The notes beneath the pieces are model-generated. The model saw nothing but the letters and a program-made list of their open reading frames with translations, ran no database searches and was not told the DNA's origin. Shown here piece by piece: positions 42,369 through 50,355 of a stretch of 50,355 nt of DNA. The DNA is from Bacteroidia bacterium (GTDB taxonomy: Bacteria > Bacteroidota > Bacteroidia > Cytophagales > Cyclobacteriaceae), in assembly GCA_030425425.1 (NCBI GenBank), contig JAUIAO010000046.1, positions 1 to 50,355 on the forward strand, given 5' to 3'. The translations under genes were made by a program, and so were the position numbers. Numbering within the stretch: position 1 is the first letter of the stretch; each line of letters starts with the position of its first letter.

Positions 42369-43568
42369 ATGAAAAAAAGACAATGGATTATACTGGGATC
42401 CACTTTAGGAATCCTTGTATTTGCAGTTGCACTCAATAAATTCTTTGGCAGTCAAAAGGAGGAAAAGCAAATGAAAAAGCCTCCGGTAGCCAAAAAATAT
42501 GTGACGACTGTCCCAGTCAAATATGAGAATGTAAAAACGCATGTTACGGCGTACGGTAGGGTGCAAACTGCACAGTCTTTGGACCTGCTGTCTGAAGTTG
42601 CGGGAAGAATGTATGAGGGCAGCGTCAGACTGAAAGAAGGACAAGCATTCAAAAAAGGAACATTACTTTTTAAAATTGACGATCAAGAAGCTTCGCTTAA
42701 CCTAAAAGCCTCTAAAAGTAATTTTTTGAGAGACTTAGCGGCTATTTTACCAGATGTTAAAATAGACTATTCTGAAAGTTATAAGAAATGGGAAGCATAC
42801 TTCAATATTATTGATATCGATACCCAATTGCCTGATCTACCAGAAATTACAGCAGACAAGGAGAAGACCTTCTTTGCGACTAAAGGAATTTTCTCTACTT
42901 ATTATTCTATAAAAAGTGCTGAGGAAAGACTGAGAAAGTATCGCTATTATGCACCATTTAACGGGAGTATAACAGAGGTAAATCAAGAATCCGGAGCATT
43001 CATCAATCCCGGGACGAAAATAGGAACGATTATCAGGACCGGGCTACATGAACTGAAAGTCTCTGTAGAAACTAAGGATATTCCATGGGTACAACTTGGC
43101 TCGGATGTAGAGATTTATTCTGAGGAAACTCAGCAATCATGGACTGGCGAAGTGGCTAGGATCAGTGATTTCGTAAATCCAAATACACAATCTGTAGACG
43201 TGTTTATTTCTATTAAACCAGGCGAGCAAAAAATTTATGACGGTCAGTTTATTCAGGCGGCCATTCCGGCAAGAACTGTTCAGGACGGGCTCATCATGCC
43301 TCGGAACGCACTTTATAATACCAATGAAGTATATGTAGTAGAAGATACTCTGCTGAAAGTGAAACAAGTATTTGTTCATAGAACTATGAATGAGAAGGTA
43401 GTAGTAAGTGGATTAAAATCTGGAGAGAACCTTGTGATTGAGCCGCTAATCAATGCTCACAATAACATGGTGGTAGAAATGTCTGAATACAAAGACATTG
43501 ATCTGGAAACCACTACTGATGGCACAGCTGCCATCGGAAATCCAAATAAAGCTTCAGGAACTAACTAA
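42369..43568 (+). CDS. RND efflux periplasmic adaptor, second operon
   Basis: A 399-residue membrane fusion protein with an N-terminal membrane anchor ('WIILGSTLGILVFAVALNKFF', residues about 5-25) rather than a lipobox. The domains follow the usual order: 'VKTHVTAYGRVQTAQSLDLLSEVAGRM' opens the barrel, 'VRLKEGQAFKKGTLLFKIDDQEA' is the lipoyl-like half, an unusual central segment replaces the normal long hairpin, 'YYAPFNGSITEVNQESGAFINPG' closes the lipoyl unit, and the C-terminal barrel contains 'DVEIYSEETQQSWTGEVARI'. It starts an operon with the pump, an unknown gene and a TolC-like gene; the pump begins 11 bases downstream. Confidence 0.9.
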   Translation: MKKRQWIILGSTLGILVFAVALNKFFGSQKEEKQMKKPPVAKKYVTTVPVKYENVKTHVTAYGRVQTAQSLDLLSEVAGRMYEGSVRLKEGQAFKKGTLLFKIDDQEASLNLKASKSNFLRDLAAILPDVKIDYSESYKKWEAYFNIIDIDTQLPDLPEITADKEKTFFATKGIFSTYYSIKSAEERLRKYRYYAPFNGSITEVNQESGAFINPGTKIGTIIRTGLHELKVSVETKDIPWVQLGSDVEIYSEETQQSWTGEVARISDFVNPNTQSVDVFISIKPGEQKIYDGQFIQAAIPARTVQDGLIMPRNALYNTNEVYVVEDTLLKVKQVFVHRTMNEKVVVSGLKSGENLVIEPLINAHNNMVVEMSEYKDIDLETTTDGTAAIGNPNKASGTN

Positions 43569-43579
43569 GCCAAATATCT

Positions 43580-46500
43580 ATGAATAGTATAAAAGGATTG
43601 GTTTCGTACTTTGTAAAGTACCCTATTCTGGCCAATATTTTGATCGCTTTGACGATTTTGGGTGGAGTAGTTAGCTTTCTCAATACCAAAAAATCTTTCT
43701 TCCCAATTGCGAAGGATCGGATCATTAACATTTCAGTGGCTTACCCGGGAGCCTCTCCGGAAGAAATGGAAGAAGGAGTGACCACCAAAATAGAGGAGGC
43801 CCTGAAGTCAACAGCTGGAATTGATGAGATCAATTCTACTTCGTCAGAGAACGTGGCGAGTATTTCCATTTTGACGCTCGATAGTTATGATATAGATGAA
43901 ATCTATACGGAGGTTAAAAATGCTGTGGACGGAATTTCATCATTTCCTGCGGGTGCAGAAAAGCCGATTATTTTCAAGCAGCGTCAGCGATCCACGGCTC
44001 AGTGGCTCGGATTGAGGGGAGATGTAAGTCTCAAGACATTAAAGGAATATGCAGAATCCATAGAGGATGATCTGATGGCTACTGGCGTAATCAGTCAGAT
44101 CAATATCTCAGGATTTCCGCCTTTGGAAATTTCAATTGAGGTGACTGAAGAAACACTCAGAAGGTACAATCTTACCTTTGATCAGGTAGCATCTGCCGTG
44201 AGACTAAATAACCGGGATATCTCTGCTGGCTCGGTGAAGTCACCGAACGAAGAAATTCTTATTAGATCTAAAGCCAAGCAAACGGATGCCGCGGAGATAG
44301 CAGATATTGTTGTGAGAAGTAACACGGATGGTACTAAGGTATTGCTAAGAGATGTGGCTACCATCAGAGAGCAATTTGCAGATCAGCCAAATAAGGGCAT
44401 GCTCAATGGAGAGCAAGCAGTGTTTTTAGAGGTAAGAAAATTGGAAACGGAAGATCTGACAGATATTTCCAATGCCGTAGAAGCTTATGTAAAGGAATTC
44501 AACGAATCGAACGATGCGGTAGAATTAGTCACCACTTGGGACTTCAACAACATGTTGACCCAGCGACTGGATTTACTAACCTCTAATGGCATGACTGGTT
44601 TACTGTTGGTGTTGATAGCTCTGGGATTATTTTTGAGTTTGAGATTATCTTTTTGGGTGGCTTGGGGGATTCCTTCCTCATTTTTGGGAATGTTTATACT
44701 GGGAAGCTTCGTAGGACTTACCGTCAATATGATTTCCCTTTTTGGTATGATCCTGGTCATTGGTATTCTGGTTGATGATGGAATCGTAATAGCTGAAAAT
44801 ATCTATTCTCATTTTGAGAAAAGTAAAAATCCAATCCAAGCAGCGGTGAGGGGTACATTAGAAGTGGTTCCGGCAGTCTTTACATCTGTACTGACCACCA
44901 TCGTTGCGTTTTTACCATTATTGTTTCTTACGGGTGGATTCGAGTTTTTGAAGGATATGGCCTATGTGGTCATCTTTAGCTTAAGCTTTTCACTTTTGGA
45001 AGCGTTTTTTATCCTACCGGCTCACCTTGCAAGTAAGAAGGTACTTAGTGTGAAAAAAGAAGATACACGTAGCTACAAAATCAGGAAAAAGGTCAATGGA
45101 TTCATCGATTGGATGAGATCTGAGATTTATGGAAAAATGCTAAGTCTTGCAATGGAATACCGAGCTATTTCCATGGCAGTTTTGGTTGGATTTTTAATCG
45201 TTATTGCTGGATTGCTGAGTGGAGGTCAAATCAAAACGACTTTCTTTCCACAGATTCCTTTCAATAGTTTCAATATCAATATTTCCTTCAAACCAGGAGA
45301 ACGAGAGCAGAAGGTAGAGGCTTTTCTCAAACGTTTTGATGACGCTGTTTGGAAAGTCAATGATGACCTGAAGAAAGAGCTAGAAACTGATCTGGATATA
45401 GTGAATTACACATTTACCAATGTTGGTTTTTCTGGAGATGGTGAGTCTGGTTCACACGCAGGAAATGTGAATGTGATGTATGATGAATTAGATCCATTCG
45501 GAATTAACCAATTTGACTTAATCAATAAAATCAGAAAGGAAATAGGGCCTGTGAATGATGCTGAAAAATTCAGTATTGGAGGGCGAACCAGATGGGGTAA
45601 GCCTGTAAGCATCATGCTATTGGGTAAAAATTACGAACAACTGGGAGCAGCTAAAGGTTTTCTAAAAGCCGAGCTCGAGAAACTTCCTGATCTGAAAGAA
45701 ATTCAAGACAATGTGCCAATAGGAAGAAGAGAAATGTTGTTTGATCTTCGGCCGGAAGCTTATTTTCTTGGACTGACTCATAATGACATTACTAAGCAAA
45801 TGCGACAGGGATTTTTTGGTGAGGAAGTCCAGCGGTTTATGAAAGGCGATGATGAACTCCGTGTATGGGTTCGATATCCAAATAGCGGACGTCAGAGTAT
45901 ATCACAGCTTGAAGATATTAAGATCAAAACAGCTTCTGGTCAGGAGTTTCCTCTTACACAGGTGGCAGATTATAAAATCGAACGAGGAGTATCGGGCATT
46001 AAGCATTTCAATTCTTCACGTGCGGTTACTGTGGAAGCTGACACCCAAGATCCTTTTGCAGAGGTGCCGCCAATCCTTGCCAGCATCCAAAATAATATTA
46101 TACCAGAACTCAAAGCTCTCTATCCGTCTGTGAACATTGACTATGGTGGACAGTCTAAAGAAAGCAATAGAGCAGGGCAAGAGATTGGAGTCTTTTTCGG
46201 GGGTGCATTCTTGCTAATCTTCTTTATTTTGATGATCACCTTCCGTTCTTCTTATCAGGCCTTATTGATTGTGCTCATGATTCCAATTGGTTGGTTTGGT
46301 GCCATGTTTGGTCACGGAATTGAGTCGTGGATCAGCGGTCGGGAATTGCCAGTGTCATTACTAAGTGTGTGGGGAATGGTGGCACTTTCCGGAGTAATCA
46401 TCAATGATGCCGTGGTGTTTTTGTCCAAATTTAATTCACTGATTAAGGATGATGGATTGACAGTTTACAATGCCGCTTTTGAAGCTGGAATGGCTCGTTT

Positions 46501-46789
46501 TCGGGCAATCATTCTTACATCATTGACAACAGTTGTTGGTTTATATCCTCTGATAAAAGAAACAAGCTTCCAGGCACAGTTCCTCATTCCTATGGCCATT
46601 TCTGTGGCCTATGGTGTCTTGATCGGAACTTTTGTGATCCTCATGTTTTTCCCTGTATTGATTCTCATTTTCAATGATGTGAGAAGATTTGTAAAATGGA
46701 TGTGGACAGGGGAAAGGCCTATTAGAGAGGAAGTTGAAAGAGTTATTTTGGATGAAGAAAGATTAGGTGAAGTTCACGAAGCAGCTTAA
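43580..46789 (+). CDS. RND-family efflux pump, second operon
   Basis: A 1069-residue RND permease. TM1 lies near residues 15-32 and 'VAYPGASPEEMEEGVTTKIEEAL' begins the first porter domain. The TM4 motif 'GILVDDGIVIAENIY' keeps both Asp residues of the proton relay, unlike the pump at 15448-18840. The second half has 'SGVIINDAVVFLSKF' and the final membrane bundle at about 870-1035, followed by an acidic tail. It is about 30% diverged in layout from the first pump, so the two operons are not a recent duplication (judged by eye). Substrate unknown. Confidence 0.92.
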   Translation: MNSIKGLVSYFVKYPILANILIALTILGGVVSFLNTKKSFFPIAKDRIINISVAYPGASPEEMEEGVTTKIEEALKSTAGIDEINSTSSENVASISILTLDSYDIDEIYTEVKNAVDGISSFPAGAEKPIIFKQRQRSTAQWLGLRGDVSLKTLKEYAESIEDDLMATGVISQINISGFPPLEISIEVTEETLRRYNLTFDQVASAVRLNNRDISAGSVKSPNEEILIRSKAKQTDAAEIADIVVRSNTDGTKVLLRDVATIREQFADQPNKGMLNGEQAVFLEVRKLETEDLTDISNAVEAYVKEFNESNDAVELVTTWDFNNMLTQRLDLLTSNGMTGLLLVLIALGLFLSLRLSFWVAWGIPSSFLGMFILGSFVGLTVNMISLFGMILVIGILVDDGIVIAENIYSHFEKSKNPIQAAVRGTLEVVPAVFTSVLTTIVAFLPLLFLTGGFEFLKDMAYVVIFSLSFSLLEAFFILPAHLASKKVLSVKKEDTRSYKIRKKVNGFIDWMRSEIYGKMLSLAMEYRAISMAVLVGFLIVIAGLLSGGQIKTTFFPQIPFNSFNINISFKPGEREQKVEAFLKRFDDAVWKVNDDLKKELETDLDIVNYTFTNVGFSGDGESGSHAGNVNVMYDELDPFGINQFDLINKIRKEIGPVNDAEKFSIGGRTRWGKPVSIMLLGKNYEQLGAAKGFLKAELEKLPDLKEIQDNVPIGRREMLFDLRPEAYFLGLTHNDITKQMRQGFFGEEVQRFMKGDDELRVWVRYPNSGRQSISQLEDIKIKTASGQEFPLTQVADYKIERGVSGIKHFNSSRAVTVEADTQDPFAEVPPILASIQNNIIPELKALYPSVNIDYGGQSKESNRAGQEIGVFFGGAFLLIFFILMITFRSSYQALLIVLMIPIGWFGAMFGHGIESWISGRELPVSLLSVWGMVALSGVIINDAVVFLSKFNSLIKDDGLTVYNAAFEAGMARFRAIILTSLTTVVGLYPLIKETSFQAQFLIPMAISVAYGVLIGTFVILMFFPVLILIFNDVRRFVKWMWTGERPIREEVERVILDEERLGEVHEAA

Positions 46790-46791
46790 AA

Positions 46792-47478
46792 ATGAAATAT
46801 CAAAAATTTAATCAAATGAGCAAGCAGCAACTGGTCCAATTAATGGAATCAGTGGAGTCGCTTAATTATCAGGCTCTTATTGCTATTCACAAAAGGTCGG
46901 AAGAGTTGGGGGTTCAGCCATCTGAAAGCTTTATAAAAAGTCTAGAATTTGAAAAAGGAAAGATTGATAATTTGATTTATTTAAAAAATCTTGGATTCAA
47001 ATTGAAAGGTTCAATTGAGTTAGGATTATTTGAAATAGTGAGATCTACATCTGCCAAGTTGATAGATTTATTGACAATGCTTGTAGGAGTGTGTTTTATA
47101 TTTTTTCTTCCTCTTACTTGGAACAGTATTACTCTTATTATTAATGATGGTTTAAGTTTTTCCACACTAGTTTCATTAATAGCCACTTTGACAATTGGAA
47201 TTCTTGGAATAACGCTTTTCTCCAAAGCAGTGAATAGAATAGCAGAATATTGGAATATAGGGATTATCAAAGATTCAAATGGATTGATAATTCGGAAGTC
47301 AGGAAAAGAATATGTCGAAAGTCGGCTTGGAAGCGATTTCTTGGATGTTTCATACGGGGAGAATAAAACAGTTTTGAATTATATTGTAAATGAAGAGAAA
47401 GTTTCATTAATCAATTCTGTTGGAGGCGTTAAGCAAAAGCTGACTATAGAAAGATTACAGAAATTATTAAGTACTTGA
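46792..47478 (+). CDS. Unknown two-TM protein inserted in the RND operon
   Basis: A 228-residue protein I cannot assign. Residues 1-85 are soluble and helical, opening 'MKYQKFNQMSKQQLVQLMES'. Two membrane segments follow at about 92-109 and 122-143, then a C-terminal domain with 'KDSNGLIIRKSGKEYVESRLG' and 'YIVNEEKVSLINSVGGVKQKLTI', likely beta-rich and cytoplasmic. It begins two bases after the pump stop and ends three bases before the TolC-like start, so it is within the transcript. By eye its codon use is more A+T-rich than the pump gene, which may mark a later insertion. Confidence 0.75.
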   Translation: MKYQKFNQMSKQQLVQLMESVESLNYQALIAIHKRSEELGVQPSESFIKSLEFEKGKIDNLIYLKNLGFKLKGSIELGLFEIVRSTSAKLIDLLTMLVGVCFIFFLPLTWNSITLIINDGLSFSTLVSLIATLTIGILGITLFSKAVNRIAEYWNIGIIKDSNGLIIRKSGKEYVESRLGSDFLDVSYGENKTVLNYIVNEEKVSLINSVGGVKQKLTIERLQKLLST

Positions 47479-47481
47479 TTA

Positions 47482-48840
47482 ATGAAACATATATTTTCAA
47501 TATTGGCTCTTTTAGGGGTATTGCTATCCATTGCACAAGAGCCTCTTTCACTCTCTGACGCAATATCTTTAGGTCTGGAGAGAAATTTCGATATCAGGAT
47601 AGAGCAGAAGAATGTATTAGTTGCTGAGACTAATAATAACTGGGGTGAGGCTGGAAGATATCCGACTATCACTCTAAATCTGAATCAGAACAACAGTATC
47701 AATGATAATGTGAAAACTGCCAGCCCATTTCAGCTGCAGGACATTACGGTATCTAATTCGGTGAACCCAGGTGCAAATATTAACTGGACGATCTTCGATG
47801 GCTTTAAGGTAAATATGACCAAAAGGCGATTAGAACAACTGCAAGCTGAATCAGAAGGGAATGCTTCCATAGTCATTGCCAATAACCTTCAAGGAATTGT
47901 GCTGGGTTATTATCTGGCCACATTGGAGCAGGAAAGACTTAGAGAATTCAAAAAACAACTCATTTTGAGTCGTGATAAATATGCGTATGTCAAAGCTGGC
48001 TATGATATAGGTACTTCTGTGACTTCAGACTTGTTGCTGGAAGAAGGAAATTTTCTGACGGATTCTGTGAATTTTATCAATCAGCAATTAGCATTTAGAA
48101 ATGCCGTAAGGAATCTGAATGTACTGATTGGTGAGACTGAGGTGGACAAATCATATGTGTTTACAGATGATTTGAATGTTGTTTTTCCAGATTATCAATA
48201 CGAAGATTTGGAAGCGAAGCTATTCAATAACAATGTGGATTTGCAAAAGCAATACATTTCTCAGAGTTTACTTGGAACTGGGATTCAGTTGGCCAAAGCA
48301 GAGCGATACCCAACACTATCACTTTCTTCCGGACTTTCTCAAAATAGGAGTAGGGTGGACCTGAGTAACGCACAGTTTCCTGGTCAAGACGGAACTAGTT
48401 CTCCGGGACCTGCAGATCCACTCACAGCTCGTACAGATAGTTATTTTGCCAATTTCACTCTGTCATTCACTTTGTTCAACGGGGGTAAAATCAATCGTGC
48501 GATTAAAAATGTGATTGTTCAGGAAGATATTGGCAACATCAGGATCGAGAAAATGGAAAATTCGCTACAGAGAGATCTAATGGAGGCTTATGATCGATAT
48601 CAAGTTAGAAAGCAACTTTATGGAATCAATGTAAAAAGAGAGGATGCTGCAAAAACCAATCTGGAGATTACCTCAGAAAAATTCAAAAATGGAAGTATCA
48701 ACTCTTTCGATTATAGAATTGTCCAAAATAACTATTTGTCAGCATCAATATTGAAGTTACAATCTCTATTTAATCTCCTGGATTCTAAAATAGAGTTGAT
48801 GAGATTAACAGGAGGTTTAATAGCTGAATACAATCAATAA
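47482..48840 (+). CDS. TolC-family outer membrane efflux protein, second operon
   Basis: A 452-residue outer-membrane channel. A signal peptide ends near 'LLSIAQ'. The first OEP repeat begins 'PLSLSDAISLGLERNFDIRIEQKN'; the second ends with 'SEKFKNGSINSFDYRIVQNNYLSASILKLQSLFNLLDSKIELMRL'. It should form the exit duct for the pump encoded upstream. Its 3' end overlaps the convergent dacB gene by seven bases. Confidence 0.92.
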   Translation: MKHIFSILALLGVLLSIAQEPLSLSDAISLGLERNFDIRIEQKNVLVAETNNNWGEAGRYPTITLNLNQNNSINDNVKTASPFQLQDITVSNSVNPGANINWTIFDGFKVNMTKRRLEQLQAESEGNASIVIANNLQGIVLGYYLATLEQERLREFKKQLILSRDKYAYVKAGYDIGTSVTSDLLLEEGNFLTDSVNFINQQLAFRNAVRNLNVLIGETEVDKSYVFTDDLNVVFPDYQYEDLEAKLFNNNVDLQKQYISQSLLGTGIQLAKAERYPTLSLSSGLSQNRSRVDLSNAQFPGQDGTSSPGPADPLTARTDSYFANFTLSFTLFNGGKINRAIKNVIVQEDIGNIRIEKMENSLQRDLMEAYDRYQVRKQLYGINVKREDAAKTNLEITSEKFKNGSINSFDYRIVQNNYLSASILKLQSLFNLLDSKIELMRLTGGLIAEYNQ

Positions 48841-50132
48841 CCATCACGGATTAACTCCAGTAGGGTTTGCATTTCTAGCTTTACTTCGTTTACTGGTCTG
48901 ATATAGTGATTATTCATGATTGAAAAGATAAGAATGCGTCCTGAGCGGGTTTTAATGAATCCACTTAGGGCGTGATTGTTACTGAGTGTACCTGTCTTAG
49001 CAAAAACATAAGGCTCACTCCAGCCATACCATTTTCTGATTGTTCCTGACACACCTCCATTAGGAAAAATGGAGGTGATTTCTTCCCAAGAAGCCATTTG
49101 ATAGATTTCCTCCAATACCTTCACCATACTTATTGGAGAGATCAAATTATACCTTGATAATCCAGAACCGTCCACCCATCTAATCTTTGTAGGAAGGTTC
49201 AATTCCGACAATGTTTGATTTCTAAATTGATCCAAGTTTTGATTGCCTACACTTTGTGAAGAGACGATGAGCAGCTGTTCTGCAAGAAAATTATCGCTGC
49301 GCTGCATCATGGTGGCTAGCACCGGGAGGAGATGATAGTTGTAGATGGTATCACCATCTAGTAATTGAATCTTCGATAGGGAGACCGAATTTTTCAAGGT
49401 GTCCTCTAGTAATACGCCTGGTAATTCTTCACTCGTTTTAAAAGGAATAGTTCTGGTAAACTGAGAAGTGTCATCCTCTACAGGCACATTGAAAATGTTT
49501 GAGTGTTCAGATCGGTAGGGTAATGGTCTAATTTCTTCAGGTTGATTTAAGCTCACAAAATTTCTAAAGAATGGAGGGAAAATTTGTAAAGAGTCCTCTT
49601 TGCGAGTTATTCTGACTTCATTTCCATATACAGGAAATAGGCTTCTTTCTTGCTGAAAATCATATTGATAGTCATCCCATGCCCAGCCAGTTCCAAAGTG
49701 CTCAAATTGCTTATCAGGCATAGAAACTTTCAATGGATGATTTAGCAACTTGCTCCATGCCTGCTGTTCCTTAAAATCTGGATGTAAAAATGTGGGGTCT
49801 CCAAGTGGTTGAATGAAAATAGTGTCATTTTCTAATTTGGAGATGAAGGTAGGAATAGAGTCTTTGAGCGTTTTAAGTACGGTATATGCTGTCAGGATTT
49901 TTGTGTTGCTGGCAGGTGTGAAAAGTAGCTGACCATTTCTTTCTTTTACTACTTTTTTGGTCGATGGATCATAAAGTACAAATCCTGTGAATTGGTTTTT
50001 GAAAACCACCGATTTCCGCAAAAGAATATTGATATCTCTGGAGGTGGCTTTTTGTCTGAGACCACTACAACTACTCAGAGATATGAATATTAAAAGAAAT
50101 ATCGTTAAAAAATGGAATTGCTTTATTTTCAT
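48834..50132 (-). CDS. dacB: D-Ala-D-Ala carboxypeptidase/endopeptidase, S13 (PBP4-like) lipoprotein
   Basis: A 432-residue penicillin-binding protein of peptidase family S13. The N-terminus is a lipoprotein signal with Cys22 ('ISLSSC'). Active-site motifs: SxxK at Ser75-Lys78 ('PASNTKILT'), SxN in 'MQRSDNFLAEQL', and KTG in 'YVFAKTGTLSNNHALSG' near residue 385. It trims or cleaves peptidoglycan cross-links in the periplasm. The ATG at 50132 is preferred over 50141, which adds three residues. It is shorter than E. coli DacB and close to other Bacteroidota forms. Divergent from the antiporter gene to its right. Confidence 0.92.
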   Translation of the reverse strand: MKIKQFHFLTIFLLIFISLSSCSGLRQKATSRDINILLRKSVVFKNQFTGFVLYDPSTKKVVKERNGQLLFTPASNTKILTAYTVLKTLKDSIPTFISKLENDTIFIQPLGDPTFLHPDFKEQQAWSKLLNHPLKVSMPDKQFEHFGTGWAWDDYQYDFQQERSLFPVYGNEVRITRKEDSLQIFPPFFRNFVSLNQPEEIRPLPYRSEHSNIFNVPVEDDTSQFTRTIPFKTSEELPGVLLEDTLKNSVSLSKIQLLDGDTIYNYHLLPVLATMMQRSDNFLAEQLLIVSSQSVGNQNLDQFRNQTLSELNLPTKIRWVDGSGLSRYNLISPISMVKVLEEIYQMASWEEITSIFPNGGVSGTIRKWYGWSEPYVFAKTGTLSNNHALSGFIKTRSGRILIFSIMNNHYIRPVNEVKLEMQTLLELIRDGY

Positions 50133-50287
50133 AATCGACATAAAAATCGCCTTTTATTTAATTTTATTAAACGTTTTGGCCACTTTTATTGGAATAATAA
50201 AAGCAGTTGGAGTTTTTTTAGATGCTTTTTTGTTTTTATTTTGCCGAAACCAACATAGACTTATTTTAAGCTTTATTTTATCGTCTG
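50133..50287. promoter_or_regulatory. Divergent promoter region, dacB and antiporter gene
   Basis: 155 bases, very T-rich on the plus strand, between divergent starts at 50132 and 50288. It must hold both promoters. TATTTTGC-like and TTATTTTAAG elements occur, but several registers are possible and I do not choose one. Confidence 0.35.
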
Positions 50288-50355
50288 ATGAGTATACTTG
50301 ACCTAATTACCTTATTGATTTTCCTGGCTGCAGTTTTTACGCTGATTAACATCAC
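50288..50355 (+). CDS. Probable cation/proton antiporter, N-terminal fragment
   Basis: The ATG at 50288 opens a frame that runs off the window after 22 full codons: MSILDLITLLIFLAAVFTLI and on. The hydrophobic first helix with 'LDLITLL...LAAVF..IN' resembles the start of NhaP/KefB-type (CPA1/CPA2) sodium/proton antiporters of Bacteroidota. The assignment rests on this one helix. Confidence 0.45.
   Translation, partial: MSILDLITLLIFLAAVFTLINI

Noticed and set aside
12169-48840. The two RND operons as a recent tandem duplication
   Set aside because: Gene order differs, one adaptor is a lipoprotein and the other membrane-anchored, and the pump motifs differ; they look like separate lineages.
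1-50355. CRISPR array, restriction-modification, toxin-antitoxin or prophage genes
   Set aside because: No regularly spaced repeats, cas-like, methylase, toxin or phage structural genes are visible on either strand.

Overview
The window looks like a chromosomal segment of a marine-type Bacteroidota, most likely order Cytophagales (inference from gene content: DUF3127, DUF2452, DUF2911 and SiaB/SiaC families, lipoprotein-rich envelope systems, full-length single-chain PurL, absent Shine-Dalgarno sequences, and promoters of the TTG...TAnnTTTG type). No genus is claimed. Most of it is ordinary, densely packed chromosome; the only clear mobile element is the 3' tip of a group II intron at the left edge.

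Layout. 1-117: domains V and VI of a group II intron that ends inside the 3' end of a small S4 RNA-binding gene. 528-4418 (minus): BaiN-type flavoprotein, thiamine-binding protein, peptidyl-tRNA hydrolase, ribosomal protein L25, PRPP synthetase and tRNA-Gln. 4587-12026: an SF1 helicase with a DNA-binding tail, a TraB/GumN protein, PurL and an alpha/beta hydrolase. 12169-18840: a TetR-controlled RND efflux operon (tetR, tolC-like, adaptor, pump). 18891-20992: a metallophosphoesterase, a 49-residue PspC-like protein and a NarL-type response regulator.

21401-27021 is a second TetR-controlled operon: a LolA-fold periplasmic protein, two FtsX/MacB-type permeases, a LolD-like ATPase and an outer-membrane beta-barrel. 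Together these could form a complete inner-to-outer membrane transport route with an unknown cargo. 27134-28951: a YihY/BrkB membrane protein and a DUF4442 hotdog protein.

28985-36392 is the most interesting region: a Sia-type partner-switching signalling island. It holds SiaB kinase, SiaC phosphoprotein (Thr68 conserved) and a coiled-coil membrane protein on the minus strand; divergently, a sensor histidine kinase, a response regulator carrying a degenerate PP2C domain and a 79-residue unknown protein; and convergently, a SiaA-like Cache-HAMP-PP2C phosphatase. No SiaD-like diguanylate cyclase is present in the window, so the output of the switch is open.

36554-42213 holds small envelope and stress genes: DUF302, DUF2911, DUF3127 with an SSB-like acidic tail, a 44-residue membrane protein, DUF2452, a YheT-type hydrolase, two MsrB methionine sulfoxide reductases (one a lipoprotein) and L-2-hydroxyglutarate oxidase. 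42369-48840 is a second RND operon with an extra unknown two-TM gene between pump and TolC-like gene. The window closes with DacB (minus) and the first codons of a probable cation/proton antiporter.
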